The position numbers and the translations under genes are program-made. Below, piece after piece: positions 10,955 to 21,271 of a DNA stretch of 64,000 nucleotides. Origin of the DNA: Carya illinoinensis (Eukaryota; Streptophyta; Magnoliopsida; Fagales; Juglandaceae); contig NC_056765.1 of the NCBI RefSeq assembly GCF_018687715.1, positions 12,514,001 to 12,578,000 of the forward strand. Direction: 5' to 3'. The notes under the pieces were generated by a model. The model made no database searches. It worked only from the letters and a program-made list of their open reading frames with translations, and was not told the origin of the DNA. How positions within the stretch are numbered: the stretch's first letter is position 1; each line of letters opens with the position of its first letter.

Positions 10955-11251
10955 TTATTTGTAGTAGAGATATCTATAAGGTCTAGTGGAAATGGGCTGT
11001 GTACTCTCATTTAATGCTATTTTATGGTCTTGGTTTCTCAGGGGAAGTAAACCTTGGGGTTCTTTAAATATCACCCTAAGCTCACTTAGCAACCCCTCAA
11101 TATCTGAACTATTCAAATTCCCTTGTGGCTCATTTTCTTGCTGGCCTATTTGCAAGAGCATGCCATTCCCTTTAGCTAAGGAGGCAAACATAGCCCTATT
11201 GTTGTCCTCATTTCCCAAAATCCATGCACAACCTTGAGAAGTTCCAAACAA
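10955..11251 (-). pseudogene. Gypsy pol spacer between protease and RT
   Basis: A 98-codon open frame with PLRNQDHKIALNESTQPIS near its end. This corresponds to the conserved region just before the RT domain (LPP-R--DH-I-L in intact elements). It runs into the RT block with a stop in between. Confidence 0.65.
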
Positions 11252-11603
11252 TAGGACCTAGTGTTGCTAGCCAGTTAAGTCTCAACACCTGGTCACAACC
11301 ACCCAGCTTAAGAATGTAACGAGGAGAAGAGAATAGATTACCTTGAATTTTGATAGGTATGGCCTCACAGTACCCTTCACTCTTTACCACATCTCCATTG
11401 GCCACACGCACTACTAACTTAGCTGATTGATTGACCTTTAGTTTTGTTTTGTGAGCCACTGATGGATCAAGAAAGCTATGTGTGCTTCTCAAATCCACCA
11501 AAATAACCAATGCCTCACCATCAATTTGCCCCACCAACCTCATAGTGCCAGTATTAGGAGTCCCCACCATTGCATTGAGGGATATCTCAAGATTTCCCTC
11601 CAC
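11208..11603 (-). pseudogene. Retropepsin-like protease domain of the gypsy element
   Basis: The open frame of 131 codons reads MRLVGQIDGEALVILVDLRS then THSFLDP, and later AIPIKIQGNLF. In intact gypsy proteases this site is V-D-S/T-G-S-T-H-N-F; here D is kept but S/T-G is changed to L-R, so the flap-forming catalytic triplet is lost. It lies between gag and RT as expected. Confidence 0.8.
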
Positions 11604-11889
11604 GGGTTCAACAATCAGCCCTTCCTCTTTTTTTTTTTTGGTTCCTCCATGGTTTCTAACATCACTTCATCCCTTGCCTCTTCACAACCATGCAACAGGT
11701 AAATTTTTGGGAATTTGCAAATGTGACCTGGGTACCATTTCTCGTAGTGATAACAGAGGCCTCTCCTTCGTTTTTCATCTGTATGATGGCAAGTTATATG
11801 CCTTGCAGGTCTATGGGTTTAACCCACCTATTAACCCCCTCATGGTTTTCATGACTCAAGTTGGCGGATGTAGGTAAGCTACTTCTTTC

Positions 11890-12720
11890 CCCCACTTGTT
11901 TAGGATGTCGTCAAATGCTAGCTAAATATTCTTCTTGTATTTTAGCCAAACCAAAAGTGGTGTTCAAACTTACTGGATTAAACATTTTGATTGGCAAGTG
12001 GATCTCATCTTTCAACCCACTAAGAAAGTAGTTGTGCTTGTGACCATTGGATAATCCTGTCAATCTGTTGGAAAGGGATACGAACTATGCCTTGTATGCT
12101 ACCACTGAGGAGGACTGTTTCAACCTTGTCAACATTTCCATTGGATCATCGTAGGTCATGGGACCAAACCAAATCTAGAGGGCTTGTGTAAAGGTCTCCC
12201 AATCCATGAACTGACAACTGCTCCATGCATCTTGATACCAGATAAGTGCCTCTTCCATCATGTGATAGGATGCCATTAATAGACGATAAGCTCCATGTGT
12301 TTGATAAAAGTTAACGTATTGAGTTGCCTTAAGAACCCATTATGCTGGGTTGCTGCCTTCAAAGTGAGGGAAGTCTAACTTGACCCCTTTTGTGCAAATT
12401 CTCCTTAGGTTCTGGGCTTCCTACTCTTGTTCTCCATTGAGCTCCCTATGGATCATTAGATTTTTGGTTTCAAAAATAGTTTGCATCATATCATTCATCT
12501 CTGCAATATCACGGGCACCAAGGTGGACTAGGTTCTTCTATTGATTTGATTTTGGCTTTCTTAGGTGAGTTTTCAAATTGATTGTGAGTTCAAGGGATTC
12601 CATTCCTACGGGTTCACATCACCATACGTTGTTGAAGATTTGTGATGCTTTGTTGTTGTTTTGCTAATTGCTTTTGTGTGGATTCATGCTATTGTTTAGA
12701 TTCGGTATTATCTGCCATGG
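11890..12720 (-). pseudogene. Gag remnant of the gypsy element
   Basis: It starts at a minus-strand ATG (12718-12720) with MADNTESKQ, then a stop, then HESTQKQLAKQQQ. Further in, the frame contains VRLDFPHFEGSNPA, EEALIWYQDAW, and MDWETFTQALQIWFGP, typical of plant retrotransposon gag. Several in-frame stops and shifts are present. Confidence 0.75.
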
Positions 12721-12762
12721 GTGAGCTGATAATGAAAGGAACGTAGGCTTTGTGATACTACT

Positions 12763-13304
12763 TGTAAAGGTTCTTAAAGGGTTACTATAATTTTGCACTC
12801 AACAATCTATAATAAGATAATGATCAATAGGTATGAATGTAGAGAAGAAGGGATTGAAAACAATGGATATCATACACATGGGTGAGTTCAAGGCCACCCA
12901 AATCCTCCAAAGAAAGATAACAATTTATAGATTCTAGAATGCCCAAAACCCCAACCGTAGCCTGGGATCTAACAATCCAGAAGTGAAATTACAAATTACC
13001 CCTTACTCCTAATTTTTTGCAACATAAAGTAAACTACACCATTTAAGGGATAAAACTATGCATTTTACACTATCAAAACTACATCGTTTAACTACTGTGT
13101 AAAGTTACATCGTTTTCCAATTGATAAGAATATTTGAACTCTAGCTTCCCTTCACATTTTCCTTCATCTATCTCTTTCATCTTCGATCTACCTTTTTCAG
13201 AAACCCAAGCACCCCCCCTTTAGCCTTCTCTGATCTCATTCCATGAGCCTTGTAACAAGCTTTTTTCTCTTCTATCAAAGATGACATGGATAAGATTTCT
13301 GTCA
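12763..13304 (-). repeat. 5' LTR of the gypsy element, with adjacent degraded PBS
   Basis: The partner of the 9229 repeat. Just inside it on the minus strand is TAGTATCACAAAGCC. This resembles the primer-binding site for initiator Met-tRNA (TGGTATCAGAGCC) with several changes, and lies 2-3 bases from the LTR end. Confidence 0.85.
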
Positions 13305-13439
13305 TTCTCAATATAGAATGCACTTGAGGATAAGTTTGGTTTTAAGGCACTCTTTATTTTAATGGTTGATTGATAGAAGTGACCATATTGAGAAGCTTGA
13401 GCTGGAATCCTAGACTCAATATATTTTCCTTGTTCAGTG

Positions 13440-13440
<1 letters not shown>

Positions 13441-13485
<45 letters not shown>

Positions 13486-13491
13486 ATATAT
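13441..13491. repeat. (TA)n(TG)n compound microsatellite
   Basis: About 15 TA units are followed by 7 TG units and a short TA run. It lies at the position of the AT-rich core of the degraded MITE next to it. Confidence 0.9.
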
Positions 13492-13600
13492 AATTATTTA
13501 TCCATATAACAATTATCTTAAAATGGTACATTGAAACATATCGATTTTGGAATATTTCGTTCTAATATTTCAATTGGAACGGAATTCAAAACTTTGAGTC
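13485..13600. mobile_element. Degraded right half of the TACCGG MITE
   Basis: The order of blocks ATAATTATTTATCCATATA, GGTACATTGAAAC, GGAATATTTCGTTC, GGAATTCAAAACTTTG matches 870-987 of the first MITE, with many CG sites lost. The CG losses fit methylation-driven decay (inference). Confidence 0.5.
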
Positions 13601-13644
13601 TAGGAAAGCATAAACAACAAGACTAATGAATGAGAAGTACTACG

Positions 13645-13745
13645 ACCACAAAAAAGATTTCATAAAAGTAAATTTACAATTTGACGTAGTTTCATATGAT
13701 ACTCTAGATCTACTTTATAATAAAAGTAACTTTACTATCTGATAT
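13645..13745. mobile_element. MITE-like hairpin element, copy 2 (truncated)
   Basis: It shares TAGATCTACTTTATAATAAA then AGTAACTTTAC with the element at 7921-8070 and then diverges. Confidence 0.5.
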
Positions 13746-13934
13746 TTTCCATCAAAATCTGTCAATTTAAATATATTTTTCTGAATTTTTTTGTTTGGTA
13801 GCTAAAGTACTTTTCTAAACGAAGTAAAAGACTTTACATGCTTTACCAAAAAATAAAATAAAATCCAAAGTATATAAGGGTGTAAGTGTGTTGAGTGCAC
13901 TCAGACAATGTGTCTCTTGAGTGAACATCGTTTA

Positions 13935-14126
13935 GGTATGATTTGGCTAGTAAGGTAAAATAATTTTAAATAAAAGTTAAAAGTTGAATAAAATATTATT
14001 TTTTAATATTATTATTATTTTAAGATTAAAAAAATTAAATCGTTTATTATATATTTTGTATATAAATTTAAGAAAATTATAATGATAAAATAAGATAAAA
14101 CATTTTCACTATCCAAGCATGGCCAT
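13935..14126. mobile_element. MITE, copy 2 of the 8414 family
   Basis: The ends pair as GGTATGATTTGGCTAGT and, in reverse complement, GGCCATGCTTGGATAGT. The core AGTTAAAAGTTGAATAAAAT then ATTATT matches the copy at 20745-20968. Confidence 0.7.
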
Positions 14127-14486
14127 AAGCAATAAAAAAAATAATATATATATATATATATATTTTTAACACTAGCGACTAGCCTTTGCAAATCTCCCAA
14201 ACAAATATACATCAAGTGTTTTTCTCCCTTTTCGTAAAATCCAGTCTCAAGAAAATTCGTAAAAATCTCAAAATTCTTCGTATTGAAATATACATTTTTA
14301 TTAAAAGAAGTTATTTTGTTAAAGTAAATTGTTTGAATAGCCAAATTTATTATTGTATTATATTAAAAATTAAAATGAACTGCTTAAAAAAAGTTCCCTA
14401 AACTTCAATGCATATTGAACCGTAAGCAAAAGACTGGCAAATCTCAAATTCTCAATACTCAGCGGTTTCCTGAATTGTCCTCTCAA

Positions 14487-14511
14487 CGGCACGGCACGGC
14501 ACGGCACGGGG
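14487..14511. repeat. (CGGCA)n short tandem repeat in the 5' region of the DEN1 gene
   Basis: Four perfect CGGCA units plus a fifth ending CGGGG, just upstream of a CT-rich leader. CG-rich sequence stands out in this AT-rich context. Confidence 0.9.
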
Positions 14512-14514
14512 CAA

Positions 14515-14568
14515 TAGTTTAGTCTCTCTCTAGCACTCACCTCTCTCTAACATCACTCTGATCGCTCT
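14515..14568 (+). other. Probable 5' UTR exon of the DEN1 gene
   Basis: A CT-rich segment (TAGTCTCTCTCTAGC, then CTCTCTCTAACATC) ends at CTCT/GTAAGT, a consensus donor at 14569. A non-coding leader exon before the intronless coding exon at 16114 is a reasonable model. The start of transcription is not defined. Confidence 0.4.
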
Positions 14569-16113
14569 GTAAGTCTCTATTTTTTCTTGAATTATTGTAT
14601 GGTTTCTTTGAGATTTAATCATTCCAATTAATGATGCATAGGTTAGGCTTGTTCTTCATCCTTTTTATTTTTAATTTTTTATTGGTGGGTTAGGTTTTAA
14701 TCTGGTTTGTTTGCTGGGAAAACTTGGCACAATATATGTTTATCTAAATAAAGTAGTATCAACTATCAAGCGCAAGCTATTTGCTCTTGGTTTTATAGGT
14801 GATGTCCTGAATGATGGATTTATCATTATGCAGTAAATGATATAGATAATATAAAAAACAAGTAATAAAACCTATGGATGGTTGATTTTAATTACTTGAA
14901 TAGAAGAGTACAGCATCAACCGTGTTTCAGATGCGGCACGGCAGTCGCACACCCATGGTGGATAGTCTTAGCTCAAGGTTGGTTGGTTGGTTGTGGCTCT
15001 GTCAATAGTTTTTGAGAGGTTAATAGTATCATTTTACTTCCCATTCAGAGAGAGAGAGAGAGGCCTCTTAGCAAATGGTTGGTCGGTTGTGGCACCGTCA
15101 ATAGGTTTTGAGAGGTTAATCATATCATTGTACATCCTATTTAGGTTGTACATCGCACCAAGTGGGTTATAAACTCATTCATTCGCAAGAAAAATAATGC
15201 ACTCATTTTGTTCCTTCGATGCTTGAAATTGAATCCAGCTACACTCCTGCTGGGAGGGGAACATCTAGCTCTGGGAATCAGGTGGGTCTTGAAAAAACTT
15301 CGCAGAGGCCTTTCTATGGCCTTGGGGGAGGATTGACTCTTAGACTAGCGTAGTTGATTGGTAGTCATTCATGGGCTGGACTGGATGGGGATTAGGTTGA
15401 AGTCCTTTAAGAAATGCTTATGTGGGAGAAACAATATTATACTTCATTTAAATTCAATATCAGCAGTGGGCCATCTAATTTAGACCCCTCAACTCCTGTG
15501 TTATTTCATGATGCTTCATTTCATAGTGTCTTCTTCATGGAGGGAGGGGATAGAGGGGTGCAATAAGTAGTGTCTTCTTCATAATGTTTTCTTCATTGAT
15601 GAAAAATAAGTATTTCTCTTGGTAATGAGGTGTTCTCTGCAAGCAATTCATTGTTCAATTGGATTTGAGCTTTGAGTAGAAGTGGGCTGAATACTTAATG
15701 CCATGTATTTTGGGTGTTGACCTACATATTCTTTCCTCCAATTATTATTATTTTCTTTCCTTTTGATGCATATCAAGTTAAAGAGATATTTTCGGATTTG
15801 TTCAATCTGGTTCTCGCCATCATTTACATTTACATTTATTTTATGTACTTCAAACCATGAAGCTCATATTCCACGTAGTATTGTGAGTGAGTGAAGCTTT
15901 ATAACCCTTTATCATACAATTGATAGAAAATGATTGCTGATGAAAATCAAGTGCTCTGTCGAAGACTGTTATTTATAATGTAATTTCTTGACTTGTGGAA
16001 AATGGTATGAGTTTGATTATCCAAAAGGTTATCTTATTATCTTACACTGTGCCCACAATCTCAATGTTGATCTAATCTATACATGACTAGGAGTACATGC
16101 TGATATCTACTTA
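14569..16113 (+). other. Presumed leader intron of the DEN1 gene, with an internal 92-bp duplication
   Basis: No coding sequence was found. A possible acceptor is the AG at 16089-16090. Two diverged direct copies occur at about 14983 and 15075 (shared GTCAATAG then TTTTTGAGAGGTTAAT), about 92 bp apart, separated by a short GA run. Confidence 0.4.
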
Positions 16114-16818
16114 ATGGGGAAATCTGGAGTTGATGAAAAGATACTGAGCTACAATGATGTTGTACTCAGACAATCTGATCTGGAGATCCTTAGCGGCCCA
16201 TACTTCCTCAATGATCGCATTATCGAGTTCTATCTCAGCTATCTTTCTTCACGCTATCCTACTAAGGACATCTTACTTGTTCCTCCTTCGATTGCTTTCT
16301 GGATTATGAATTGTCCGGTTGTTGAAAGTCTCCAAGATTTTCTTCAGCCCCTTCATTTGCCTGACAAGAAACTGGTAATTTTTCCTGTAAATGACAATGA
16401 CGATGTAAGCAAAGCTGAAGGCGGGTCTCATTGGAGCTTACTTGCATTTGAGAAGAAATCTAATGTATTTGTTCATCATGATAGCTTTAGGGGGATCAAT
16501 AAACAGCATGCCAAGCAACTATTTAATGCTGTTGTTGGATATATGGGGGCCTCCAATTCAGCACCAGGTGCTAGATATCTGGAATGTAATGATTCACCAC
16601 AGCAAGTAAACAGTTATGACTGTGGCTTATATGTGACAGCCATTGCAAGAGCTATATGCAGCTGGCAAGAAAGTGGGGAAGACAAGGACAGAGATGGCTT
16701 GTGGTTTTCTGCTGTGAAGCAACAAGTCACTCCATCAAGTGTTGCCACGATGCGAGATGAGATCCTGAGTGAAATCAGAGGTTTAATGCCACAAAGTAGT
16801 CTGGCCGTTACAAAATGA
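16114..16818 (+). CDS. DEN1: NEDD8-specific protease 1 (DEN1/NEDP1/SENP8 type), complete
   Basis: This 234-residue protein belongs to the Ulp1/SENP (C48) cysteine protease family and matches the short, single-domain NEDD8-specific group rather than SUMO proteases. Such enzymes mature NEDD8/RUB1 and remove it from cullins and other targets in cytosol and nucleus. Visible features are VVLRQSDLEILSGPYFLND near the N-terminus, SIAFWI (substrate-binding region), catalytic His106 in GGSHWSLL, Asp123 in VHHDSF, the oxyanion Gln164 in SPQQVNSYDCG, and nucleophile Cys170. Length is normal for the family (about 220-235). The ATG is the first in the frame, with an upstream acceptor-like AG at 16090. The coding region is uninterrupted and looks functional. 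The closest Arabidopsis relative by memory is the DEN1 gene. Confidence 0.93.
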   Translation: MGKSGVDEKILSYNDVVLRQSDLEILSGPYFLNDRIIEFYLSYLSSRYPTKDILLVPPSIAFWIMNCPVVESLQDFLQPLHLPDKKLVIFPVNDNDDVSKAEGGSHWSLLAFEKKSNVFVHHDSFRGINKQHAKQLFNAVVGYMGASNSAPGARYLECNDSPQQVNSYDCGLYVTAIARAICSWQESGEDKDRDGLWFSAVKQQVTPSSVATMRDEILSEIRGLMPQSSLAVTK

Positions 16819-17465
16819 GGGTTTGAAAAGTAACATTTGGGAAAATCTTCTTCGACCATAATTCAGCTGTCCATGACTCATACTCATAAGCTATCTACAA
16901 AATGTACAATATCTGATTGCATTAGATGTTTTTTTTTTTCCTGGTGAAAAGGGAGTAGGAAGAGAGATAAAAGGGGGTGTGAAGCTTAGGAGACCCATGT
17001 AAGGCCATTTGTCACTCCAAACTTCAGATAGATGATAGACCTTTAAACTTGTTGCTCACATGAAGAAACACCATTCCCCCAACTATCCACATGGCCATGT
17101 TTAACTTGAGGTTCTCTTTCTTCCATGTGCTTTAGTATGCCTATGTTGTTAAAGTCGAACGTTACTCAAATTACAGATGATGATGTTTTGTTAAATTTTG
17201 CAAGTTAAAGAGGAATAACTCGTCTTCTGACAAAATTCATGTTTGATTTTCGGGCAACTTCCTTTCATAGTTATTGGTAGATTAGGGCAATGACTGGTCT
17301 TCTGGTAGCGTCTGTGGAGATTGCCACAGGAACTTGCTATTTGAAAGGTCGGCTAGCCCTCATCCATGGTCAAATTTAGATTGTTGTTCAATTATTTCAT
17401 TGTAATTTTCAACGAAAGAATACTGTACGATTTGAACCTGCGGCATTGGGTTTTGGATTTGGAGG
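16819..17465 (+). other. 3' UTR and downstream flank of DEN1
   Basis: No reading frame or bounded repeat was seen. The poly(A) signal is not obvious. The stretch ends at the CCAAC target duplication of the next solo LTR. Confidence 0.4.
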
Positions 17466-17470
17466 CCAAC

Positions 17471-18834
17471 TTATAAGTATATGAAAGTTAACTCTAAATG
17501 TTTTATTATTGGATTAAAATATTAAAAATATAAATAGAAATCATAGAAATTAATGTGTATTTTTTAAATTAGTTTATATTTACTTTTTGGAATACTTATA
17601 ACTAGATTTTTATATTTAATTTTAGAGTTGATAAAAGAGTGAGTCAAAGTCCAGTCAAATTCAAATGAGGACTTTCATGTGATTTTAGAGCAATTTGGAT
17701 TAAAAAATAAAAAAGAAAAAGAAAAAAATCACAAAAGGAAACTGTAAAAAGTTCAAGTCTAAAATTCGTTAGGAGACAGTCTGAACATATTTTAGTATTT
17801 TAATCATAACTTTCTAATTACATATCGGATTGATTCGATTCTTGATACGTTGGAAAGCTATCTTAAAGGGTTATAAATTTGTCTCTAATATGAATTACCA
17901 AATTTGAATTCCTGAAACACGTACGTGGCTGCCAAGATGAGTTTTAAAATTTAAACGATTTTTTTACGGGAATCAAAAAGACATTAGAGTTTATTTCTTA
18001 CCCTATATAAATATATCATTAGTACGAAACTGGAGGGGAGGAACTAACCACACCTTGGTGAGAGGACGAACCGAAGAATGAAGAAACAAAATTAATTTTC
18101 ATGGCCACCGTTTGCTTTATTTTTCTCTTGAGATTTTTATTGTCCATTATATTTATGAGTAACTAAATTCTCAAGTAGAAGATGAACTTGCACATAAAAT
18201 TGTATTTTTAATTTATGTATTTGATTTTCAATTACTAAAATTCTTTTGTTTTATCATTCTCAATTTATTGTTGATATTTTCTTCTTCGAATAATCATAAA
18301 ATTTATTCTGTTTATGGATTCAGTCATGCTTTTCTATTGAATGGATTTGTTCTTTGATAATGTTTGAATCCATTATTTATTTATATTAATTTAATTCTTT
18401 GTTGCAATATCATTCCTTGAGTATATTATCATCATTGGATTTTCTCAATAATGATAATAATATACGTATTTTAAAAATAGTGAATGATTTTTCAAAAATT
18501 TACATTTGGTTTATAAATTTATAGCTTCCGATTGAGAATTTTGGGAATTAAGTTCCCAGTTGAGTTATTCAATGGATTAAGAATAATTAATATACTAGAT
18601 TTGTGCAAGGTATTCTTGATACTTTACTATTCGTCAAATTTGAGTATTTTTTCCGTTAGTCGCTTTTCTTCACTTTAATTTGCTTTTAAAATTAATTTTT
18701 ATTCTCCATCAATCATTTAATACTTTTTTTAGTTCTTTGTTCATTCTGTTAATTATTTTTTTAATTTGTCTCTTTATGAAATTGACAACCCAAAATTGTG
18801 TTATAATTATTATATTATTCTTTGGACGTAATCA
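17471..18834 (+). mobile_element. Solo LTR (family S, copy 1) with target duplication CCAAC
   Basis: The 1364-bp sequence is homologous over its whole length, in the same orientation, to 42812-44178. It is flanked by CCAAC at 17466-17470 and at 18835-18839, a perfect 5-bp duplication. It ends GTAATCA; its first bases TTATAAG align with TGATGAA in the other copy, so the initial TG has mutated. It contains a TATA-box-like CCCTATATAAATATATC at about 18001, plausible as the LTR promoter. No internal region remains, which is the outcome of LTR-LTR recombination. Confidence 0.9.
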
Positions 18835-18839
18835 CCAAC

Positions 18840-19439
18840 CAAACTGAACTAAGAGCTTTTATAGGGAAAGAGTGTGATTCAAACATAAATTGACATGGGA
18901 TATCAGATTCACATTAATAGCACTGAATTACTTTAAGAAAGAAGATTTGGATCGAGTTCATAAACTAATTGTGTGATTTGATCGTGCACGGCGACAGTAG
19001 ATGTCCGCCAATTTTCTTACTTGAAGTAGGATCTCCTTCTAGCCATCAATCTCGGCCAGTGGCCAGTTTCTACTCCTAGTTTCACTTCATAAGCCTTCAA
19101 TTCTCACAAAGCTATTCATTCTTCAAATCAAATCCCAAGTCATTCTTTATCTGATACGTACAAGTGTTTAGAAACTACACAAAAGCTCTATGCATGATGA
19201 GACCTGGTTCATTTACAGGCTCAACTGTTCTTTTGAAATTTAATAGTACCATGCACTTGCAATATGATTTAAAGATACAGTGTGTGGCAAATAAGAAGTG
19301 ATTGTTTTCAATCGATACACTCTTAATGAGTAGATTTCTGAAAACTGAAACAAGTTATGGTTGTGGAAGAGGAAGAATTGCATTTTGCAAGTATAAACAG
19401 AACATGCTCTGCAAGAGAGTAAAGAAAAAGAATTAAAAT
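18840..19439. other. Spacer between solo LTR and dehydratase pseudogene
   Basis: No gene or repeat was recognised. The 3' end of the dehydratase ancestor could have lain in 19000-19439, but no residual motif was found. Confidence 0.4.
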
Positions 19440-20516
19440 AGTGTCATTGCTGTTATCACCTGATGCTCCCAACAGCTGCTTTCAATCTGGTGAAAAAGAG
19501 AAAAGAACGGAATTAGAGGACTGAGGATGAGAGGAAATGCCATTGTAAGGTTGATTTGATGCAGAGCAAAAACAGCAAGTGCCTTGAAAAGAACTCCAGG
19601 ACCCTCCTCTAGTGAGAAAACTCTACTTGTCTGAGAAATATATACCACAATCAGTAATTAAACTCAGTTTGAAAACAGATCTGTTGGCATGGATGACCAA
19701 CTAAGAGCAGTTCTAAAAGCAAACAAAAATGAAATGGTAATTCTACTGCCTGTAATTTATTCGCATCTTGTAAGGGTTGACCTTGAATTGCCAATCTATT
19801 ATGTCTGGAATTATGCGTTCCCTTGAAGCATTAGAAATCGAGTAACATTGTCACAATCAATATCCTTTAAAAAAGTAAAAGAAGGGGAAGAAAAGGCATA
19901 TGAGCAATCCAAGCTGCCAAATTCCAATAAAATTATCAAAACACCCACAAGGCTAGCTAGGATACAACCTAAATGTTTTGAGCAAGTATATTCAATCCAT
20001 AGATTATTACAGCTGTAGAACTTTTAGTTTGTATGATGCAATATGCCATGCAGTTTCAGCAAATTCAAGTCAGCAACATCAGTAAAAAAAGCCATTCATA
20101 TTTGAAATTTTGGTTTAAATATTTAAGTATCCAATATTCTAAGTCAAGAAAATAAACAACACCCAAGGCTCTCTGATCCCTGAGTCATGAAAGTCAATAT
20201 CCCACAACAAAATCAGAGTTTCTCAAGTATACCCATATTTATGTATCATCAGAACCAGTAAAAAAAGGGAAGAATAGCAAACCATGCAGCTGCTCCATTA
20301 TTAAGTCTAGGTGTACCTTTGCAGCTCCAGCAGTGTTAACTGCTTCCTGACCAATCCCAACCTAGTTAATGTGCCCTCGCACTGAACTTGCCTGAAATAT
20401 GACCCAATTCCGATTAGATCACAGGCGCAAAAGCATAAAAATGAAGCAGAAATGTAAAATCTCCCTCACCTGCGAATGACTAAGAACCCTTTTCAGCTCT
20501 TTATTATGGGACTGTG
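19440..20516 (-). pseudogene. Arogenate/prephenate dehydratase pseudogene, 3' half with introns retained
   Basis: Five exon remnants lie in the order of the ADT/PDT protein (phenylalanine biosynthesis, plastid). 20470-20516 reads LKRVLSHSQ and ends at a GTGAGG donor. 20317-20391 is preceded by TTTCAG and reads TLTRLGLVR, then after a shift NTAGAAK. 19782-19864 reads DCDNVTRFLML and, after a shift, IIP. 19541-19630 follows TTTCTCAG and reads SRVFSLEEGPGVLFKA then LAVFALHQINLT, the start of the regulatory ACT domain. 19440-19486 starts IES. Most splice sites survive, so this is a decayed DNA copy, not a retrocopy. Two frameshifts, a lost donor (19541) and absence of the transit peptide and most of the catalytic domain make it non-functional. 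The 5' end is replaced by the repeat starting near 20517. An intron-bearing ADT1/ADT2-like parent is likely. Confidence 0.82.
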
Positions 20517-20660
20517 CAACCAGGTTCTGGCCCGGGTTCCAGGCTTATCCAGAACCCGACCTGGGTTAACCCGGTTATAGATCCGGGCCGGAACTCCGAT
20601 GAATTTGGATTTTTAAAACTAGGAAATCTTTTTTTTTTTTTTTTTTTTCAAAAGCTTGTA
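20517..20660. repeat. Short element dense in CCCGG/CCGGG words plus a T tract
   Basis: It begins at about GTGCAACCAGGTTCTGG and repeats CCCGGGTT, AACCCG and CCGGGCCGG words for about 90 bp, then an AT part and a long T run at 20630-20649. It abuts the truncated dehydratase pseudogene exactly. It is similar in style, not in sequence identity, to 629-987 and 27459-27628. Confidence 0.5.
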
Positions 20661-20744
20661 TGTTTTTTTTTTTAAGAAAAAATATTATTGAGAAGCATTT
20701 TTTTTAATCTAAAAGCATAAAATATATCAAAATGGAAAACTAAA

Positions 20745-20968
20745 GGCCTAGTTTGTTTTCAGAAATGAGATGAGATAAAATTAGATGAGTTGAGATTAAA
20801 GTTAAAAGTTGAATAAGATATTATTATAATATATTTTTTTAATATTATTTTTGTATTAGGATTTGAAAAAGTTGAATTATTTATTTTATTTTATATAGAA
20901 ATTTTGAAAAATTGTAATGATTAGATGATATGAGATGAGATAAAAAGTTTTGTGAAAGTAAATGAGGC
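20745..20968. mobile_element. MITE, copy 3 of the 8414 family
   Basis: The start GGCCTAGTTTGTTTTCAG pairs imperfectly with the reverse complement of the end, GCCTCATTTACTTTCAC. Subterminal GAGATGAGAT words occur on both sides of a core with TTGAATAAGATATTATTA. The best-preserved copy in the window. Confidence 0.75.
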
Positions 20969-21181
20969 AAATTTAAGTAAAAAATAGCAAAATGTAGAAC
21001 ACTAAAAATATAAACAACTAAATGCATGTAAAAAAAAAAAACAAAAACAAAACAATATTCATCATGTAAAATGCATGCAAGATGCACGAAACAATCCACT
21101 ACATATTACATTGTTTGAACTAATTTGCTAAGATCATTACAAAACACATACATTAATTTAATCAAACTCCAATACACAATA

Positions 21182-21271
21182 TTAATAAGCTTCAAGGCTT
21201 GGTCTTCTATTTTTTCGTACTCTTTGGTCTTCTGTTAACTTAGCATACTTAAAAGCTTTTTTCCTAAGTTG
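21182..21271 (-). other. Orphan terminal-exon-like reading frame
   Basis: On the minus strand a consensus acceptor TTTTGCAG is followed by 29 codons (QLRKKAFKYAKLTEDQRVRK then NRRPSLEAY) and a stop. The peptide is basic and reads like a real C-terminus, but I do not recognise the protein and found no upstream exons. It may be a gene remnant or chance. Confidence 0.25.

Larger units (their letters stand above)
9229..13304 (-). mobile_element. Ty3/gypsy LTR retrotransposon, internally deleted and mutated
   Basis: Two direct repeats of about 543 bp (9229-9772 and 12763-13304), each TG...CA, flank about 3 kb of interior. The interior reads on the minus strand in the order gag, protease, reverse transcriptase, RNase H, which is the Ty3/gypsy order as far as it goes. 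No integrase was found and the interior is too short for one, so a deletion has removed it. The LTRs differ at many positions and by small indels, which suggests an old insertion. No clear 5-bp target duplication is left (TGCTT versus TTCTC). All coding parts contain stops or lost active-site residues, so the element is dead. Confidence 0.9.

Noticed and set aside
13220..13531. 103-codon minus-strand frame
   Set aside because: It runs through a TA/TG microsatellite (Tyr-Ile repeats) and into the gypsy LTR.
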